A stretch of DNA of 64,000 nucleotides from Streptomyces agglomeratus (GTDB lineage: Bacteria > Actinomycetota > Actinomycetes > Streptomycetales > Streptomycetaceae): the NCBI RefSeq assembly GCF_001746415.1, contig NZ_MEHJ01000002.1:434001-498000 (forward strand). Direction: 5' to 3'. Shown in pieces: positions 35,856 to 44,420 of the stretch (positions are counted from its first letter, which is position 1; each line of letters begins with the position of its first letter). The translations under genes were made by a program, and so were the position numbers. The notes beneath the pieces are model-generated. The model saw only the letters and a program-made list of their open reading frames with translations, was not told where the DNA came from and did no database searches.

Positions 35856-36209
35856 CCTTCACTTTTTGCGTCGGCAACAAGCCCGCTCTATTGCTGTTCG
35901 AACCTAGGCGCGGGGGCGCCTTGCCCGCGACAGTTCATAAATCAGTGGCTCGCCAAACGATCGCGAGAGCTGGAGCGATGCCTCCGGCAAGTGGTCCTGC
36001 CCTTGCGTCTGATGTCGGAGCATCGGTGCTTCCGCAAGCGAGGAAAGGCCGACAACGGGCCTGCGCAAGAGAAGACCCGGCAAGACCGTCATATGGCCAG
36101 GAGATTGGGCGCCTGAGAGCGCCTTAGGGATGTCGTTGTTGACCAAGCTCTCGCACCGGGCGCTCCCCTCTGCAGGTGACCGTTCGCCATCCATGCGGCA
36201 GGTGGCGGA
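35856..36209. other. Intergenic, no gene supported
   Basis: A plus-strand frame near 35930-36110 reads FINQWLAKRSRELERCLRQV then VLPLRLMSEHRCFRKRGK. It might be a gene relic but no start or family is evident. Confidence 0.4.
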
Positions 36210-36941
36210 TCAGCGGTTGGCGAGCTTGGCCTTCCAGTTGCGGGTGTTGGCGGTGATCTCCTGGACCTTGTCCACGCCCTTGCCGAAGGACTTCACTCGG
36301 GGGACGGCTTTCCAGACCGTGGAGGCTGTGGCCAAACCGGTGTGGCCGGTGCGGGCGACCTTGCCCTTGCGGAGGGTGATGGCGGCGTTGACGTTCTTGA
36401 TCTCGCTGTTGGCGCTCGGGGTGCCGGTGACCTTGCCCTTGAAGACCTGATAGCGCAGGTTGAGCGTCTCGCTGGTGACCGGGATACCGAAGATGGTCTC
36501 GGTCACGGTGAACGAGATCTGTTTGGTGCTCTTGCCCTTGAGGGTCTTGGCGGTGACCTCCGTGACGAACTTGACGTCACGGTTGTAGGGGTCGACGACC
36601 TTGAGCTTGCGGTTGAGGTTGCCCTTGGCTTGGTCGATAAGGGCCTTGTAGATGTCCCGGTTCTGGAGGTACTTGACGAACTTGGCCTGCTTGCCGGCCG
36701 GGAGCTTGGCAAACGCGTTGAGGGTCTTCTTGGCTTCGGGTGTCTTCTGCTGCTTGAGGTAGGTGGTGTAGCTCTTGACGGTGAGCTGGGCGGTCGGCTT
36801 GGCCTGGACCTGAGCGACCGTCTGGGTGTGGTGAGGGGCGTTGGCTTCCATGGCGGATGCGGTCGGTGCGAGGACTGCGAGGGCGGCGGTGCCAGCGACG
36901 GCGGAGGCTGCGAGGCGGCGCGTGGGTATGCGGCTGTGCAT
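36210..36941 (-). CDS. Secreted hypothetical protein
   Basis: A 243-residue exported protein with a signal peptide ending near ASAMEA. The mature protein is Lys-rich and helical at first (SYTTYLKQQKTPEAKKTLNA, FAKLPAGKQAKFVKYLQNRD). A beta-rich part follows (KGKSTKQISFTVTETIFGIP, TSETLNLRYQVFKGKVTGTP), and it closes KVQEITANTRNWKAKLANR. No Cys in the mature part and no family recognised. It diverges from the LuxR-type regulator gene at 37155, so both may be controlled from the shared upstream region. Confidence 0.75.
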   Translation of the reverse strand: MHSRIPTRRLAASAVAGTAALAVLAPTASAMEANAPHHTQTVAQVQAKPTAQLTVKSYTTYLKQQKTPEAKKTLNAFAKLPAGKQAKFVKYLQNRDIYKALIDQAKGNLNRKLKVVDPYNRDVKFVTEVTAKTLKGKSTKQISFTVTETIFGIPVTSETLNLRYQVFKGKVTGTPSANSEIKNVNAAITLRKGKVARTGHTGLATASTVWKAVPRVKSFGKGVDKVQEITANTRNWKAKLANR

Positions 36942-36984
36942 GGTGTCTCCTGGTGGTTGGGGTGTTCGCTACTGCGCAGAACGA

Positions 36985-37154
36985 CACTATGGATTTGCTG
37001 AGTTGGCCGAAATTGTCTTTAGGGGCACTGCCCTTCAGGGACCTGGCGATACTGGCGTGCCCCTGTCAGTGGTGGGGGATAGGTTGGGTCGTGATCGCCG
37101 CCGCACCCAGGGCGCGGGGCTCTGCTGGGAACAGCGGCATCAGGGAGGACCAGC
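36985..37154 (+). promoter_or_regulatory. Conserved upstream region of the first LuxR-type gene
   Basis: This stretch matches the region upstream of the paralogue (43214-43400, opposite strand) far better than expected for non-coding DNA. Shared blocks include GCGTGCCCCTGTCAGT, TAGGTTGGGTCGTGATC and GGGGCTCTGCTGGGAACAGC, ending in a GGAGGACCAGC or GAGGGACCAGC ribosome site. Conservation suggests a shared promoter, operator or 5' leader. Confidence 0.65.
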
Positions 37155-37502
37155 ATGTCCAAACGGTCCGATGCGGCAGATGTGGCTTGCGCCTACCGGC
37201 GAACCGGAATTGCTCCGGTGAGTGGGATCGGGAGGCTCAAGGAACTGACGGGCCGGGAGAAGGAAGTCCTTCTCCTGCTAGGGACGGGGTTGGGCAATCG
37301 GCAGCTGGCGCGTGAGCTTGGCATAGCAGAGCGGACAGTGAAGGCGCATATCGCCCGTATAGTGGATAAACTCGGGCAGCACACTCGGCTGCAGGTTGCA
37401 GTCTTGTCCGTGCTCGCCCACGGCACGCTCTGCGTCGACTCTTGCTGCCCGTGTCGGCACTTCGCGCTGCCGCCTGGCATCCGGAATGCGTTTGCTGCAT
37501 AA
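37155..37502 (+). CDS. Stand-alone LuxR-type HTH regulator, copy 1
   Basis: A 115-residue protein that is little more than a GerE/LuxR DNA-binding domain: IGRLKELTGREKEVLLLLGT, GLGNRQLARELGIAERTVKA and HIARIVDKLGQHTRLQVAVL. No receiver or ligand-binding domain. After the HTH comes a Cys-rich tail (CVDSCCPCRHFALPPGIRN); the pattern C-x4-C-P-C-x-H is kept in the paralogue at 42866 and could bind metal or sense redox. The strongly similar upstream regions of the two genes suggest common or mutual regulation. It precedes a secreted-protein gene of the same duplicated family. Confidence 0.85.
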   Translation: MSKRSDAADVACAYRRTGIAPVSGIGRLKELTGREKEVLLLLGTGLGNRQLARELGIAERTVKAHIARIVDKLGQHTRLQVAVLSVLAHGTLCVDSCCPCRHFALPPGIRNAFAA

Positions 37503-37983
37503 CTGCGGGGTCGCGCCATGCCTTCCGACTTAAGGTCGGGCGCGACCTTCCGGTAGGTGCCTTGTGTGGACAGTGCCTGGCGCATGCATCTCGCTCCTCA
37601 GCTGTCCCAGCGAGTGACGTCCGCAGGTGCGCGCATGTCGCCGAGGCGTCCTCGCAGCATCTCCATAGCGGATTAGTTGAGCGTTGCACATGAGAAGTGG
37701 GCAACTTCGCCGAGACTTCGCATGATGTAACCGCGCCAACGCAAGGGCTGCCTATGCCTGACCGATCCATACGTGACGGCAGCAGTCCCCTGGGACCGTC
37801 CCGATGAAGCCTTTGGGTGGCAGGGCAGGTGGAAGACCGCGGGTAAGACGCAGGCCACCACGGCCACGGCGTCAGGAAGGTCAAGCACGTCGTACACATC
37901 TATGGTCACGGCAGGACCGGCATTTTTGCCAGCGAGGACGGAGGCGAACGGACGAAGGCGGCGGCTATACCCAGTTTCGTTTC
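37503..37983. other. Intergenic between regulator and disrupted secreted-protein gene
   Basis: No complete gene. A plus-strand frame near 37880 reads VKHVVHIYGHGRTGIFASED, which may be a relic. The N-terminal half expected of the downstream secreted protein is not here. Confidence 0.45.
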
Positions 37984-38422
37984 CGTCCTAACGCGGTGCT
38001 GTCCCTGCCTGGTTGTGGTGTGGAGAGGGCGCGTAAGGCGAAGAAGTACTCCAAGACCGTCGTGGTCTGGCGCTCCTTCATCCGCCAGAAGTGGGCCACC
38101 ATCCCGAAGGCGCTGGGCAGCGCATCCGGCTACAAGTACAGGGGCGACAATCGCGGATACTCCACCAAGATCACCGGGCCCTCCCAACGGGTTGACGTCC
38201 GCGGCATCATCAATTGGAACAAGTCCAAGTACGAGTACTTCCCGACGACCGGATGGACCAAGGTCTACAAGGCCAAGTCCGGCAAGTTCGTCGCCAAGCG
38301 CAAGGCCAGCACTACCTAAGTGAGCGGTTCGTGAGTCTTTAAGTGGATCTGCTGTCGCCTAATGGTGTGGTGGCAGGGCGGAATCTGCCGGTCCGCGGTT
38401 GTTGATCTGGTGATGTGATCGG

Positions 38423-39271
38423 GTGAGTGAACGCAAGCGGTATCCGAGTGACTTATCGGACGAGCAGTGGTCGTTGATCGAGCCGGTGATCACCGCGTGG
38501 AAGGACCGGCACCGCTCGGTCAGCGGCCACCAGGGCGCCTACGACATGCGGGAGATCGTGAACGCGATCCTCTACCAGGGGCGGACCGGCTGCCAGTGGG
38601 CCTACCTCCCGCACGACCTGCCGCCCAAGAGCGCGACCTACTACTACTTCGCCGCCTGGCGGGACGACGGAACCGACCAGGTCATCCATGAACTCCTGCG
38701 CTGCCAGGTCCGTGAACGAGCCCGCCGATTAGAGGACCCGTCCCTGGTGGTCCTGGACACCCAGAGTGTCCATGCGGCCGCCGGGGTCCCCGCCGCCACG
38801 ACCGGCCATGATCCGGCCAAGCGGGTGCCCGGACGCAAACGCGGACTGGCCGTGGACGTCCTCGGCCTGGTCATCGCGGTCGTCGTCCTCGCCGCGAACA
38901 CCCACGACAACGCCGCGGGCATCGTCCTGCTGGACCAGGTCGCCGAGCACGCCGGCAAAACCGTCCGCAAAGCCCTGGTCGACCAGGGCTTCAAGAACCA
39001 GGTCGTCATGCACGGCGCCGGCCTGGGAATCGACGTCGAGATCGTCCGACGCAACCCACAGGACAAGGGGTTCGTGCCGCAGCCGAAGCGGTGGAGAGTC
39101 GAGCAGACCTACGGGATCCTGATACTGCACCGGCGCCTGGTCCGCGACTACGAGCACCGCCCCTCCTCCTCCGCCTCCCGCGTCTACTGGGCGATGACCC
39201 ACGTCATGACCCGACGCCTCACCGGCGCGAACACCCCCACCTGGCGCACGGCGCAGGCGGCGGCAGCGTGA
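38423..39271 (+). CDS. IS5-family transposase
   Basis: A 282-residue DDE transposase from GTG 38423. The N-terminal DUF4096-type domain reads RYPSDLSDEQWSLIEPVITA and GAYDMREIVNAILYQGRTGC then QWAYLPHDLPP. The DDE core follows with LVVLDTQSVHA (first Asp), VAEHAGKTVRKALVDQGFKN (second Asp) and RWRVEQTYGILILHRRLVRD (Glu). It is complete and probably active. The stop overlaps the GTG of the passenger gene (GTGA). Confidence 0.93.
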   Translation: MSERKRYPSDLSDEQWSLIEPVITAWKDRHRSVSGHQGAYDMREIVNAILYQGRTGCQWAYLPHDLPPKSATYYYFAAWRDDGTDQVIHELLRCQVRERARRLEDPSLVVLDTQSVHAAAGVPAATTGHDPAKRVPGRKRGLAVDVLGLVIAVVVLAANTHDNAAGIVLLDQVAEHAGKTVRKALVDQGFKNQVVMHGAGLGIDVEIVRRNPQDKGFVPQPKRWRVEQTYGILILHRRLVRDYEHRPSSSASRVYWAMTHVMTRRLTGANTPTWRTAQAAAA

Positions 39272-39666
39272 ACATCCGGCCCCTGCTCGACGCCCTGGAC
39301 CTCCAGGAAGACGCCGCCCAGGCCCTGGCCGACGACCTCCGCGCACAGATGGACGACCTGCAGACCCGGTTGCGGGAGGCCGAGACGCACCTGGAGCACC
39401 TCGCGATCACCCGCAAGACCGTCATCGGCCTCGCCGACCGGCTCCCGGCCGGCCCGCCGGATCTGCCCGAGCACCCGGACTACCCCCGCATCCTCGACGC
39501 CTTCAACCACGCAGCCGGGCCGCTACGGGCCAAGGACGTCTGCGAAGCCCTTGGCCACGAACTGCTGCCGAAGAACGTCGAAGGCACCCGCGCCAAGCTG
39601 AAACGACTGGTCAAACTCGGGATCCTCACCGAGGCCGACACCGGCAACTTCGCCAGGAAGCAATAG
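39268..39666 (+). CDS. IS passenger protein with coiled coil and winged-helix-like domain
   Basis: A 132-residue protein from GTG 39268, overlapping the transposase stop. Residues 1-60 (DLQEDAAQALADDLRAQMDD, LQTRLREAETHLEHLAITRK) form a coiled coil. The C-terminal part (YPRILDAFNHAAGPLRAKDV then CEALGHELLPKNVEGTRAKL and KRLVKLGILTEADTGNFARK) is a winged-helix-like DNA-binding fold. Standard IS5 elements have no second gene, so a regulatory or targeting role in transposition is possible but unproven. Confidence 0.8.
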   Translation: MNIRPLLDALDLQEDAAQALADDLRAQMDDLQTRLREAETHLEHLAITRKTVIGLADRLPAGPPDLPEHPDYPRILDAFNHAAGPLRAKDVCEALGHELLPKNVEGTRAKLKRLVKLGILTEADTGNFARKQ

Positions 39667-40165
39667 CCGACAGAACCTCCACCAGCGGCCTTGCTCCCAC
39701 CTCAGCCAGAAACGGACATCGTCTTACGAACCGCCCACTAAGAAGATCGACCTCCGCGCGATGACCCGGCACGACGGCAAGACCCGCACCGTGCGCGGAA
39801 CGCTCGACGTCACCGATCCGTTCTGCCCCAGCTCCGGACTGCACCGGGCCGGCATCGGCGTCACCTTCGATATGCGTCTGGCCCGCAACGGCGACTTCTA
39901 TGCCTCCGGAAGGTATCGCCAGGCCCTCGACCATGAGCTGTACCTGTACGGCTACACCGGCAAGAAGCTCTCCACCAAGGTCGTTCACCGCTCCAAGATG
40001 AGCAGCCTGCTGTGCCTGTCCCAGCCGGCGTGCGAACGCGGCACCACTGGCAACAGCGGCGGCTACTGACCCACCCCGGTTGAACGCGTTCAAAAGGTTG
40101 ATGGGATGCTGGTCGCGTAATTGACCGGCATCCCGCCGGCCTGTGTCGCACAGGGGGACTCGTCC

Positions 40166-40615
40166 ATGTTCACACCCATCCGCAGCGCCGCCGCCTATGC
40201 CGCGATCGTCACCCTTGGCGCCTGGCTCACCGGGCTAGTGGTCAACGTCGCCTACCACCTGACCACAGCGTTCGGGGAAGATTTCCAAGCAGCTCGCCTG
40301 ATCACTTGGGACGACGCCGGACTAATCGCCGCCGAACTCGCGGCCCTGACCACGGCACGCAAGTTGCTCCCGGCCATGCCCCGCTGGAAAATCACCGTCT
40401 TCGACGCCCCCCTATACACCGCAGTCATGCTGGTCGTCGCCGTCGCTGCCTCCGCATCCGAAGGACTCGCCTATGCCGTCGACGGTGGCTTCGTCTACCT
40501 GATCTTTGCCATGCTCACCCTCCACCTCCCTGCGGCCTACCTCCTGTCCTGGTGGGCCTCCGGGCACCTCACCCTCGCCATGAAGTCTCCGGGCGACCGG
40601 AGCATCCTCGACTGA
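40166..40615 (+). CDS. Membrane protein, paralogue of 43860-44330
   Basis: A 149-residue protein with about four membrane helices: SAAAYAAIVTLGAWLTGLVV, LIAAELAALTTARKLL, YTAVMLVVAVAASASEGLAY and YLIFAMLTLHLPAAYLLSWW. Between helices, PRWKITVFDAPLYTAVML is shared almost exactly with the paralogue (PRWKVTAFDGPLYTAVLL). ATG 40166 has GGGGGA eight bases before. It lies just after the split secreted-protein gene, in the same order as the intact pair at 44-45 kb, so the two form a unit. Function unknown. Confidence 0.78.
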   Translation: MFTPIRSAAAYAAIVTLGAWLTGLVVNVAYHLTTAFGEDFQAARLITWDDAGLIAAELAALTTARKLLPAMPRWKITVFDAPLYTAVMLVVAVAASASEGLAYAVDGGFVYLIFAMLTLHLPAAYLLSWWASGHLTLAMKSPGDRSILD

Positions 40616-40921
40616 CCCCCTCCTCCCCATTGCGGAAACTACTTGCCCCGGATACAGAACTCCTGACGCCCGATGTGCTTGCCGCTGGCCTTCGTCATCA
40701 CAAGCTGCGTCCCCGGCTTGTCGCTTGCACACCGGCCGACCCTACCGGCGGCCCGTGCCGGTGCCAGCCCGAGCAATGTGGGGGGCGGGGCTTTCACGCG
40801 GTGTCCTTCGGGTGTGGCGGCTACCCCCCAAAGGGCAGCGTCCTTGCGAACGCTGCGGATCTGGGTAGCTCGCGCGTAGGTTCGTCTCGCCATCGGGATC
40901 TTTGCGGGAGGAGTCTTACAT
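40616..40921. other. Intergenic, left flank of the IS112-like element
   Basis: A minus-strand frame (stop 40639) ends QLVMTKASGKHIGRQEFCIR but has no ribosome site at its ATG (40893). It is too weak to call a gene. Confidence 0.4.
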
Positions 40922-41796
40922 TGAGCTTCTTCGATGTGGCCACCGATCGGGTGACGGTCCGTGAAGCGAAACGAGCGAGGCCCCCGGGCTGTTGATCGAG
41001 ATGTCTGACGTCTCAATTACGTTGCTCGGGGGCCTCGTTGGTCGTACATCCTGCCGCAATCGACCTGCCGCACGCACTCGTGGAGTGGGTCACCATGCTG
41101 ATCGTCACCCGTGAGGGCGACCGGCGCTGCAAGCTCCGTCCGTCCCAGCGCGCGATGGTGGCACTGGTGTACCTGCGCGAGCACACCACTTTGGCGAAGA
41201 TCGCCGCCGGGTTCGGGATCAGCGAGTCCACCGCCCATGCCTACATCAGCGCGGTCGTCGACCTGCTCGCCGCGCGTGCGCCGGGTCTGCTGAGGACGCC
41301 GCGCGAGCATGATCCCGACTTCGTCCTGCGCGAGGGAACCCTCGCCGAGTGCGACCGGGTCGGCGACGGCCGGGCCGACTACTCCCACAAGCACCGGCGC
41401 CACGGCGTGAACGTGCAGGTCGTCACCGATCCCGGCGGCCGACTGCTGTGGCTCTCGCCCGCCCTGCCGGGCCGCACTCACGACCTGACCGCCGCCCGCA
41501 CCCACCGGATCATCCGCATCTGCGAGCGCCAGGGCGCTCCCATCGTGGCCGATCTCGCCTACCAGGGCGCCGGTCCGTGGCTGACCACGGGCATCAAACG
41601 CAGGCCCCTGCAGGAACTGACCCCCACTGAGAAGACCCGCAACCGTGCCCTGGCCGCCACACGGGCACCCGTCGAACGCGGCGTCGCCCGCCTGAAGTCC
41701 TGGCGGATCTTCCGCAGGTCCCGATGCAGTCCCAACCGCATGACGTCAATCGCCAAGGCCGTCCTCACACTGGAGCTGCAACGCTGAAGAAGCTCA
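40922..41796 (+). mobile_element. IS112-like element (IS5 family)
   Basis: An 875-bp element bounded by TGAGCTTCTTC (40922-40932) and its inverse GAAGAAGCTCA (41786-41796), close to the size of IS112 (about 880 bp). It contains one transposase gene. Between the left end and the gene, GAGGCCCCCGG and CTCGGGGGCCTCG can pair, a hairpin typical of protection from outside transcription. No clear target duplication is visible. Confidence 0.8.
41038..41787 (+). CDS. IS5/IS112-type transposase
   Basis: A 249-residue transposase. The HTH ([20 protein letters not shown] then [20 protein letters not shown]) precedes a DDE domain of the Tnp_4 type: [20 protein letters not shown] then [35 protein letters not shown], and the final Glu in [16 protein letters not shown]. 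Start TTG 41038 is within the element; a GTG or ATG further in (41083-41095) is possible. It ends inside the right terminal repeat. Confidence 0.88.
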   Translation: MVVHPAAIDLPHALVEWVTMLIVTREGDRRCKLRPSQRAMVALVYLREHTTLAKIAAGFGISESTAHAYISAVVDLLAARAPGLLRTPREHDPDFVLREGTLAECDRVGDGRADYSHKHRRHGVNVQVVTDPGGRLLWLSPALPGRTHDLTAARTHRIIRICERQGAPIVADLAYQGAGPWLTTGIKRRPLQELTPTEKTRNRALAATRAPVERGVARLKSWRIFRRSRCSPNRMTSIAKAVLTLELQR

Positions 41797-41831
41797 GTGA
41801 TGAATTCGGAGACCGGTCGGAGGCAGCGGAC

Positions 41832-41873
41832 AGGCCGCCGGCCGCCGGAGGGATTTCCGGCGGCCGGCGGCCT
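41832..41873. terminator. Strong terminator hairpin
   Basis: An 18-bp perfect stem (AGGCCGCCGGCCGCCGGA with its complement) and a 6-base loop, 40 bases after the end of the SH3 gene. Confidence 0.88.
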
Positions 41874-41914
41874 GTTGAAGGGCTGGGGAACGGTGTCCTC
41901 GGCGCGGGTCCCTG

Positions 41915-42298
41915 TCACTCGCAGGGATAGCTGGTGATGCGGACGAGGTACGCCGCGGAGACCCAGCGGTTGGTGCCCACCTTGCGGAAGCCGTTGGTGG
42001 TGGACGCCGACGCGAGGATCGTGGCGCCGTTGGGATAGGACCCGACGACCGAGTAGCTGGTGCCGGGACCGCTGCGGACCAGCAGACCGCCGCTGGCGTT
42101 GACCCTGTAGTAGCACTGGGTGGCGAGCACACCGGCCGGCGCGAGCTCCACGGCCGCGCCCGTCGTGCGGGCGGGTGCGGCGGCCTGGGCCGTGAGACCG
42201 CCGCCGAGGAGCGCGGCGGCGGACAGGGCCGCCACGGCCGCCGTGCGGGCGGCGGAGCGACGCGGTGACATGGTGCGGCGTGCTGCTGTGACGGTCAT
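41915..42298 (-). CDS. Secreted SH3b-domain protein
   Basis: A 127-residue exported protein. The basic start and hydrophobic stretch (RTAAVAALSAAALLGGGLTA) form a signal peptide. The bacterial SH3 domain is LLVRSGPGTSYSVVGSYPNG, ILASASTTNGFRKVGTNRWV then SAAYLVRITSYPCE. The RSGPGTSYSVVG block is classic, and two Cys (TQCYYRV and the final PCE) may pair. It probably binds the cell wall or a peptide. A strong terminator follows. Upstream at 42513 lies a detached IS end. Confidence 0.88.
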   Translation of the reverse strand: MTVTAARRTMSPRRSAARTAAVAALSAAALLGGGLTAQAAAPARTTGAAVELAPAGVLATQCYYRVNASGGLLVRSGPGTSYSVVGSYPNGATILASASTTNGFRKVGTNRWVSAAYLVRITSYPCE

Positions 42299-42512
42299 GG
42301 ACTCGATTCCCCTTGCGTCGTCGGTTCTGGGTGCGGAACACGTACGTAGGAGCAGGCCCGGGCCGGCCGAGCGGTGTCACCGAAGACACCGGAGCCGCGC
42401 ACGACGTTAGCGCCATCGGGGCGAACAGCCGCCTGATACACGAGAACTCCCCAACCGGAACGGGGGAAGTGGTCCGTTCCGGTTGGGGAGTCCGTAAGAC
42501 GCTGAATCAACG

Positions 42513-42612
42513 TAATTGAGACGTCAGACATCTCGATCAACAGCCCGGGGGGCCTCGCTCGTTTCGCTTCACGGACCGTCACCCGATCGGTGGCCACATC
42601 GAAGAAGCTCAT
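42513..42612 (-). mobile_element. Detached left end of the IS112-like element
   Basis: About 100 bases in inverted orientation are nearly identical to 40922-41021 (differing mainly by one extra C in the G/C run). This includes the TGAGCTTCTTC tip and the stretch to GTCTCAATTACGTTG. No transposase follows. The sequence after it reads into unrelated DNA, so this is a solo end left by a deletion or aborted event. Confidence 0.88.
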
Positions 42613-42865
42613 TCATACAGCGGTGAAGAGTCCCGTCCAGGACGGCAGCCTCGCAACCTGGGTGGCGCGCACATTGCATATGTAACATTCAACTATCGCG
42701 CTGCTCGGCGCCTGTCTGGCAGGTTGAGCGGTGCGCTCAAAGGTGATCCGACCTCGCCGTGATGCCCAGGAGTGCGGTCCATCGGGCACGGGTGGCCACC
42801 GTGGGTCGCCCCTGCCGAAGAGGCCGCGTCCGACCCCGGGTCGGGGAGTCGGACGCGGCCGGCAC

Positions 42866-43213
42866 TCAGGCGGCAGACGGATTCCGGATGCCAGGAGTGA
42901 GCGCGTGGTGCTGGCATGGGCAGTGCGGATCGGCACACAGCGCGTTATGGGAGAGCACGGACAACACTGCGGCCTGCAGTCGTGTCTCTTGCCCCAGTTT
43001 CTCCACTATTCGTGCTACGTGAGCCTTCACTGTCCGTTCCGCGATACCCAACTCCCGTGCCAGCTGCCGGTTACCCAACCCCGTGCCCAGCAGGAGAAGA
43101 ACTTCCTTCTCCCGGCCCGTCAGCTCCTTGAGCCTTCCGATCCCACTCGCCGGTGTGATTCCGGCTCGCCGGTAGGCACAAGCCGAATTTGCTGCATCGG
43201 ACCGTTTCGACAT
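42866..43213 (-). CDS. Stand-alone LuxR-type HTH regulator, copy 2
   Basis: A 115-residue paralogue of the regulator at 37155, identical over most of the HTH (GRLKELTGREKEVLLLLGTG, LGNRQLARELGIAERTVKAH). The Cys-rich tail is CADPHCPCQHHALTPGIRN, keeping C-x4-C-P-C-x-H. ATG 43213 has GGAGGGACC upstream and the same 5' region as copy 1. No sensor domain. The secreted/membrane pair at 43860-45635 lies upstream on the same strand. Two nearly identical regulators probably bind overlapping targets. Confidence 0.86.
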   Translation of the reverse strand: MSKRSDAANSACAYRRAGITPASGIGRLKELTGREKEVLLLLGTGLGNRQLARELGIAERTVKAHVARIVEKLGQETRLQAAVLSVLSHNALCADPHCPCQHHALTPGIRNPSAA

Positions 43214-43400
43214 GCTGGTCCCTCCTGATCCCGCTGTTCCCAGCAGAGCCCCGTGCCCTGGGTGCGGCGGTGATCACGACCCAACCTAGCCCCCAGAACT
43301 GACAGGGGCACGCTAGAACGCGGGACCCCTCAAGGTCATTGCCCTCGCAGGAAGTTTCGGCCAACTCGGAGGATTCATAGGCTCATTCTGCGCAGTAGCA
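43214..43400 (-). promoter_or_regulatory. Conserved upstream region of the second LuxR-type gene
   Basis: Counterpart of 36985-37154 on the other strand, sharing GCGTGCCCCTGTCAGT, TAGGTTGGGTCGTGATC and GGGGCTCTGCTGGGAACAGC. Small indels separate the shared blocks. Confidence 0.65.
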
Positions 43401-43859
43401 AACACCAGATTCCCATGGGGGGCTCTGTGCACAGCCGACCCACGCGCCTCCTCCGCTACCCCCGCCGCCCTGGCCACAGGCCTCACCGTCAAGAGCTGTC
43501 AACACCACCGGCGCCCGATCGCCGCCCTCGAACCGCGTCACGCTCAGCGGGTACGCGCCGAGCTCTGCATCCGAAGCGCCCGCGCCCACCGGCCTGCGCA
43601 ACCTGCCCGTGAACGACAACACGCAGCCCAGATCGTGAACGCCGGACGCCGCAGCTGGCTAGGCTGCGCCCACCCGATGGCTGTGGATCGACCTCATCAC
43701 CCACACGATCGACAGCCTCCACGTCCTCCCGAGCCAGGGATGACCAGGAACTTTGGCCGTTCCCGACAACCCGCACCACCAGGGCTTTAGAGAGTGAGAG
43801 CGTCGCAGGGCTCGCCACACACATGCGTGGCGGGCCCTGCGTTGTTCGCGTGCGGGGTT
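43401..43859. other. Decayed intergenic region
   Basis: Plus-strand scraps such as WIDLITHTIDSLHVLPSQG (near 43690) suggest an old gene. At 43795-43850, cgtcgcagggct/ctgcg and ccacacacatgcgtggcgggccctgcg can fold. No intact gene. Confidence 0.4.
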
Positions 43860-44330
43860 TCAGCCTCCGGCTCGGGAAAACAGGTCGCGTGGCTGCTTGG
43901 GGGCAGGGACGGCGACGGTGAGCCGCCTGGAGGCCAGCCAGGAGATGAGGTAGGCCGCGGGGAGTTGGAGGGTGAACATGCCGATGACGAGGTAGTAGAA
44001 GCCGGCGTCGACCGCTGTTGCGGGTCCGTCGCTGGCGACGAGGGAGGAGATGATCACGCCGGTCAGGAGGACGGCGGTGTAGAGGGGGCCGTCGAAGGCG
44101 GTGACCTTCCAGCGGGGCAGCGATGTGCGCAGCTTGCGGGCGAGGGTCAGGGCGGCGAGCTGGGCGGCAAGGATCACGGTGTCGGTGGGGACGAACAGGG
44201 ACAGGTTCCCCCAGCCCTGCCAGAGCTCAGTGGAAAGCGAGTAGGCCGCGGCGACGATCAGGGCGATGGACCAGGAGCCGAGGGTGACTCGGGCTGCGTA
44301 GGCGGCGGCGGAGCGCCAGGGGGTGATCAT
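43860..44330 (-). CDS. Membrane protein, paralogue of 40166-40615
   Basis: A 156-residue protein with about four helices: YAARVTLGSWSIALIVAAAY, TVILAAQLAALTLARKL, YTAVLLTGVIISSLVASDG and FYYLVIGMFTLQLPAAYLIS. ATG 44330 has GGAG seven bases before; a GTG one codon earlier is less likely. It follows the secreted-protein gene on the same strand by about 90 bases, suggesting a two-gene unit. No known transporter or enzyme motif is visible. The tail (AVPAPKQPRDLFSRAGG) is cytoplasmic and basic. Confidence 0.8.
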   Translation of the reverse strand: MITPWRSAAAYAARVTLGSWSIALIVAAAYSLSTELWQGWGNLSLFVPTDTVILAAQLAALTLARKLRTSLPRWKVTAFDGPLYTAVLLTGVIISSLVASDGPATAVDAGFYYLVIGMFTLQLPAAYLISWLASRRLTVAVPAPKQPRDLFSRAGG

Positions 44331-44420
44331 CACTTTTCTCCGTTTTCCCCGTGGCCGGTGGGAGACCGGTCTCTGGTGAATCAGTCTCCCACCGGCGAGT
44401 GGGACGGGGTCAGCGGGGCG

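Larger units (their letters stand above)
38315..39735 (+). mobile_element. IS5-family insertion sequence with passenger gene
   Basis: A 1421-bp insertion with a transposase gene and a coupled second gene. It is flanked by CACTA on both sides (38310-38314 and 39736-39740), of which CTA or more is the target duplication. Near the ends, GAGCGGTTCGTGAGTC (left) matches GGCGGTTCGTAAGAC (right, inverted) as imperfect terminal repeats. The insertion site is known precisely because an uninterrupted paralogue is present at 44.4 kb. Confidence 0.85.
37984..40069 (+). pseudogene. Secreted protein (paralogue of the 44.4-kb gene), truncated and split by an IS
   Basis: The left piece (37984-38314) gives KKYSKTVVVWRSFIRQKWAT, IINWNKSKYEYFPTTGWTKV and KFVAKRKAST. 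The right piece (39736-40069) gives KKIDLRAMTRHDGKTRTVRG, CPSSGLHRAGIGVTFDMRLA and SKMSSLLCLSQPACERGTTG. Both align residue by residue with the C-terminal domain of the intact protein at 44421-45635. Removing the element at 38315-39735 and one flanking repeat rejoins ...AST-KKID... in frame. The signal peptide and N-terminal domain of the paralogue are also missing, so damage happened at least twice. Confidence 0.88.

Noticed and set aside
40639..40893. Possible small gene ending QEFCIRGK
   Set aside because: No ribosome site, Arg/Ala-rich composition, and it abuts the end of an IS.
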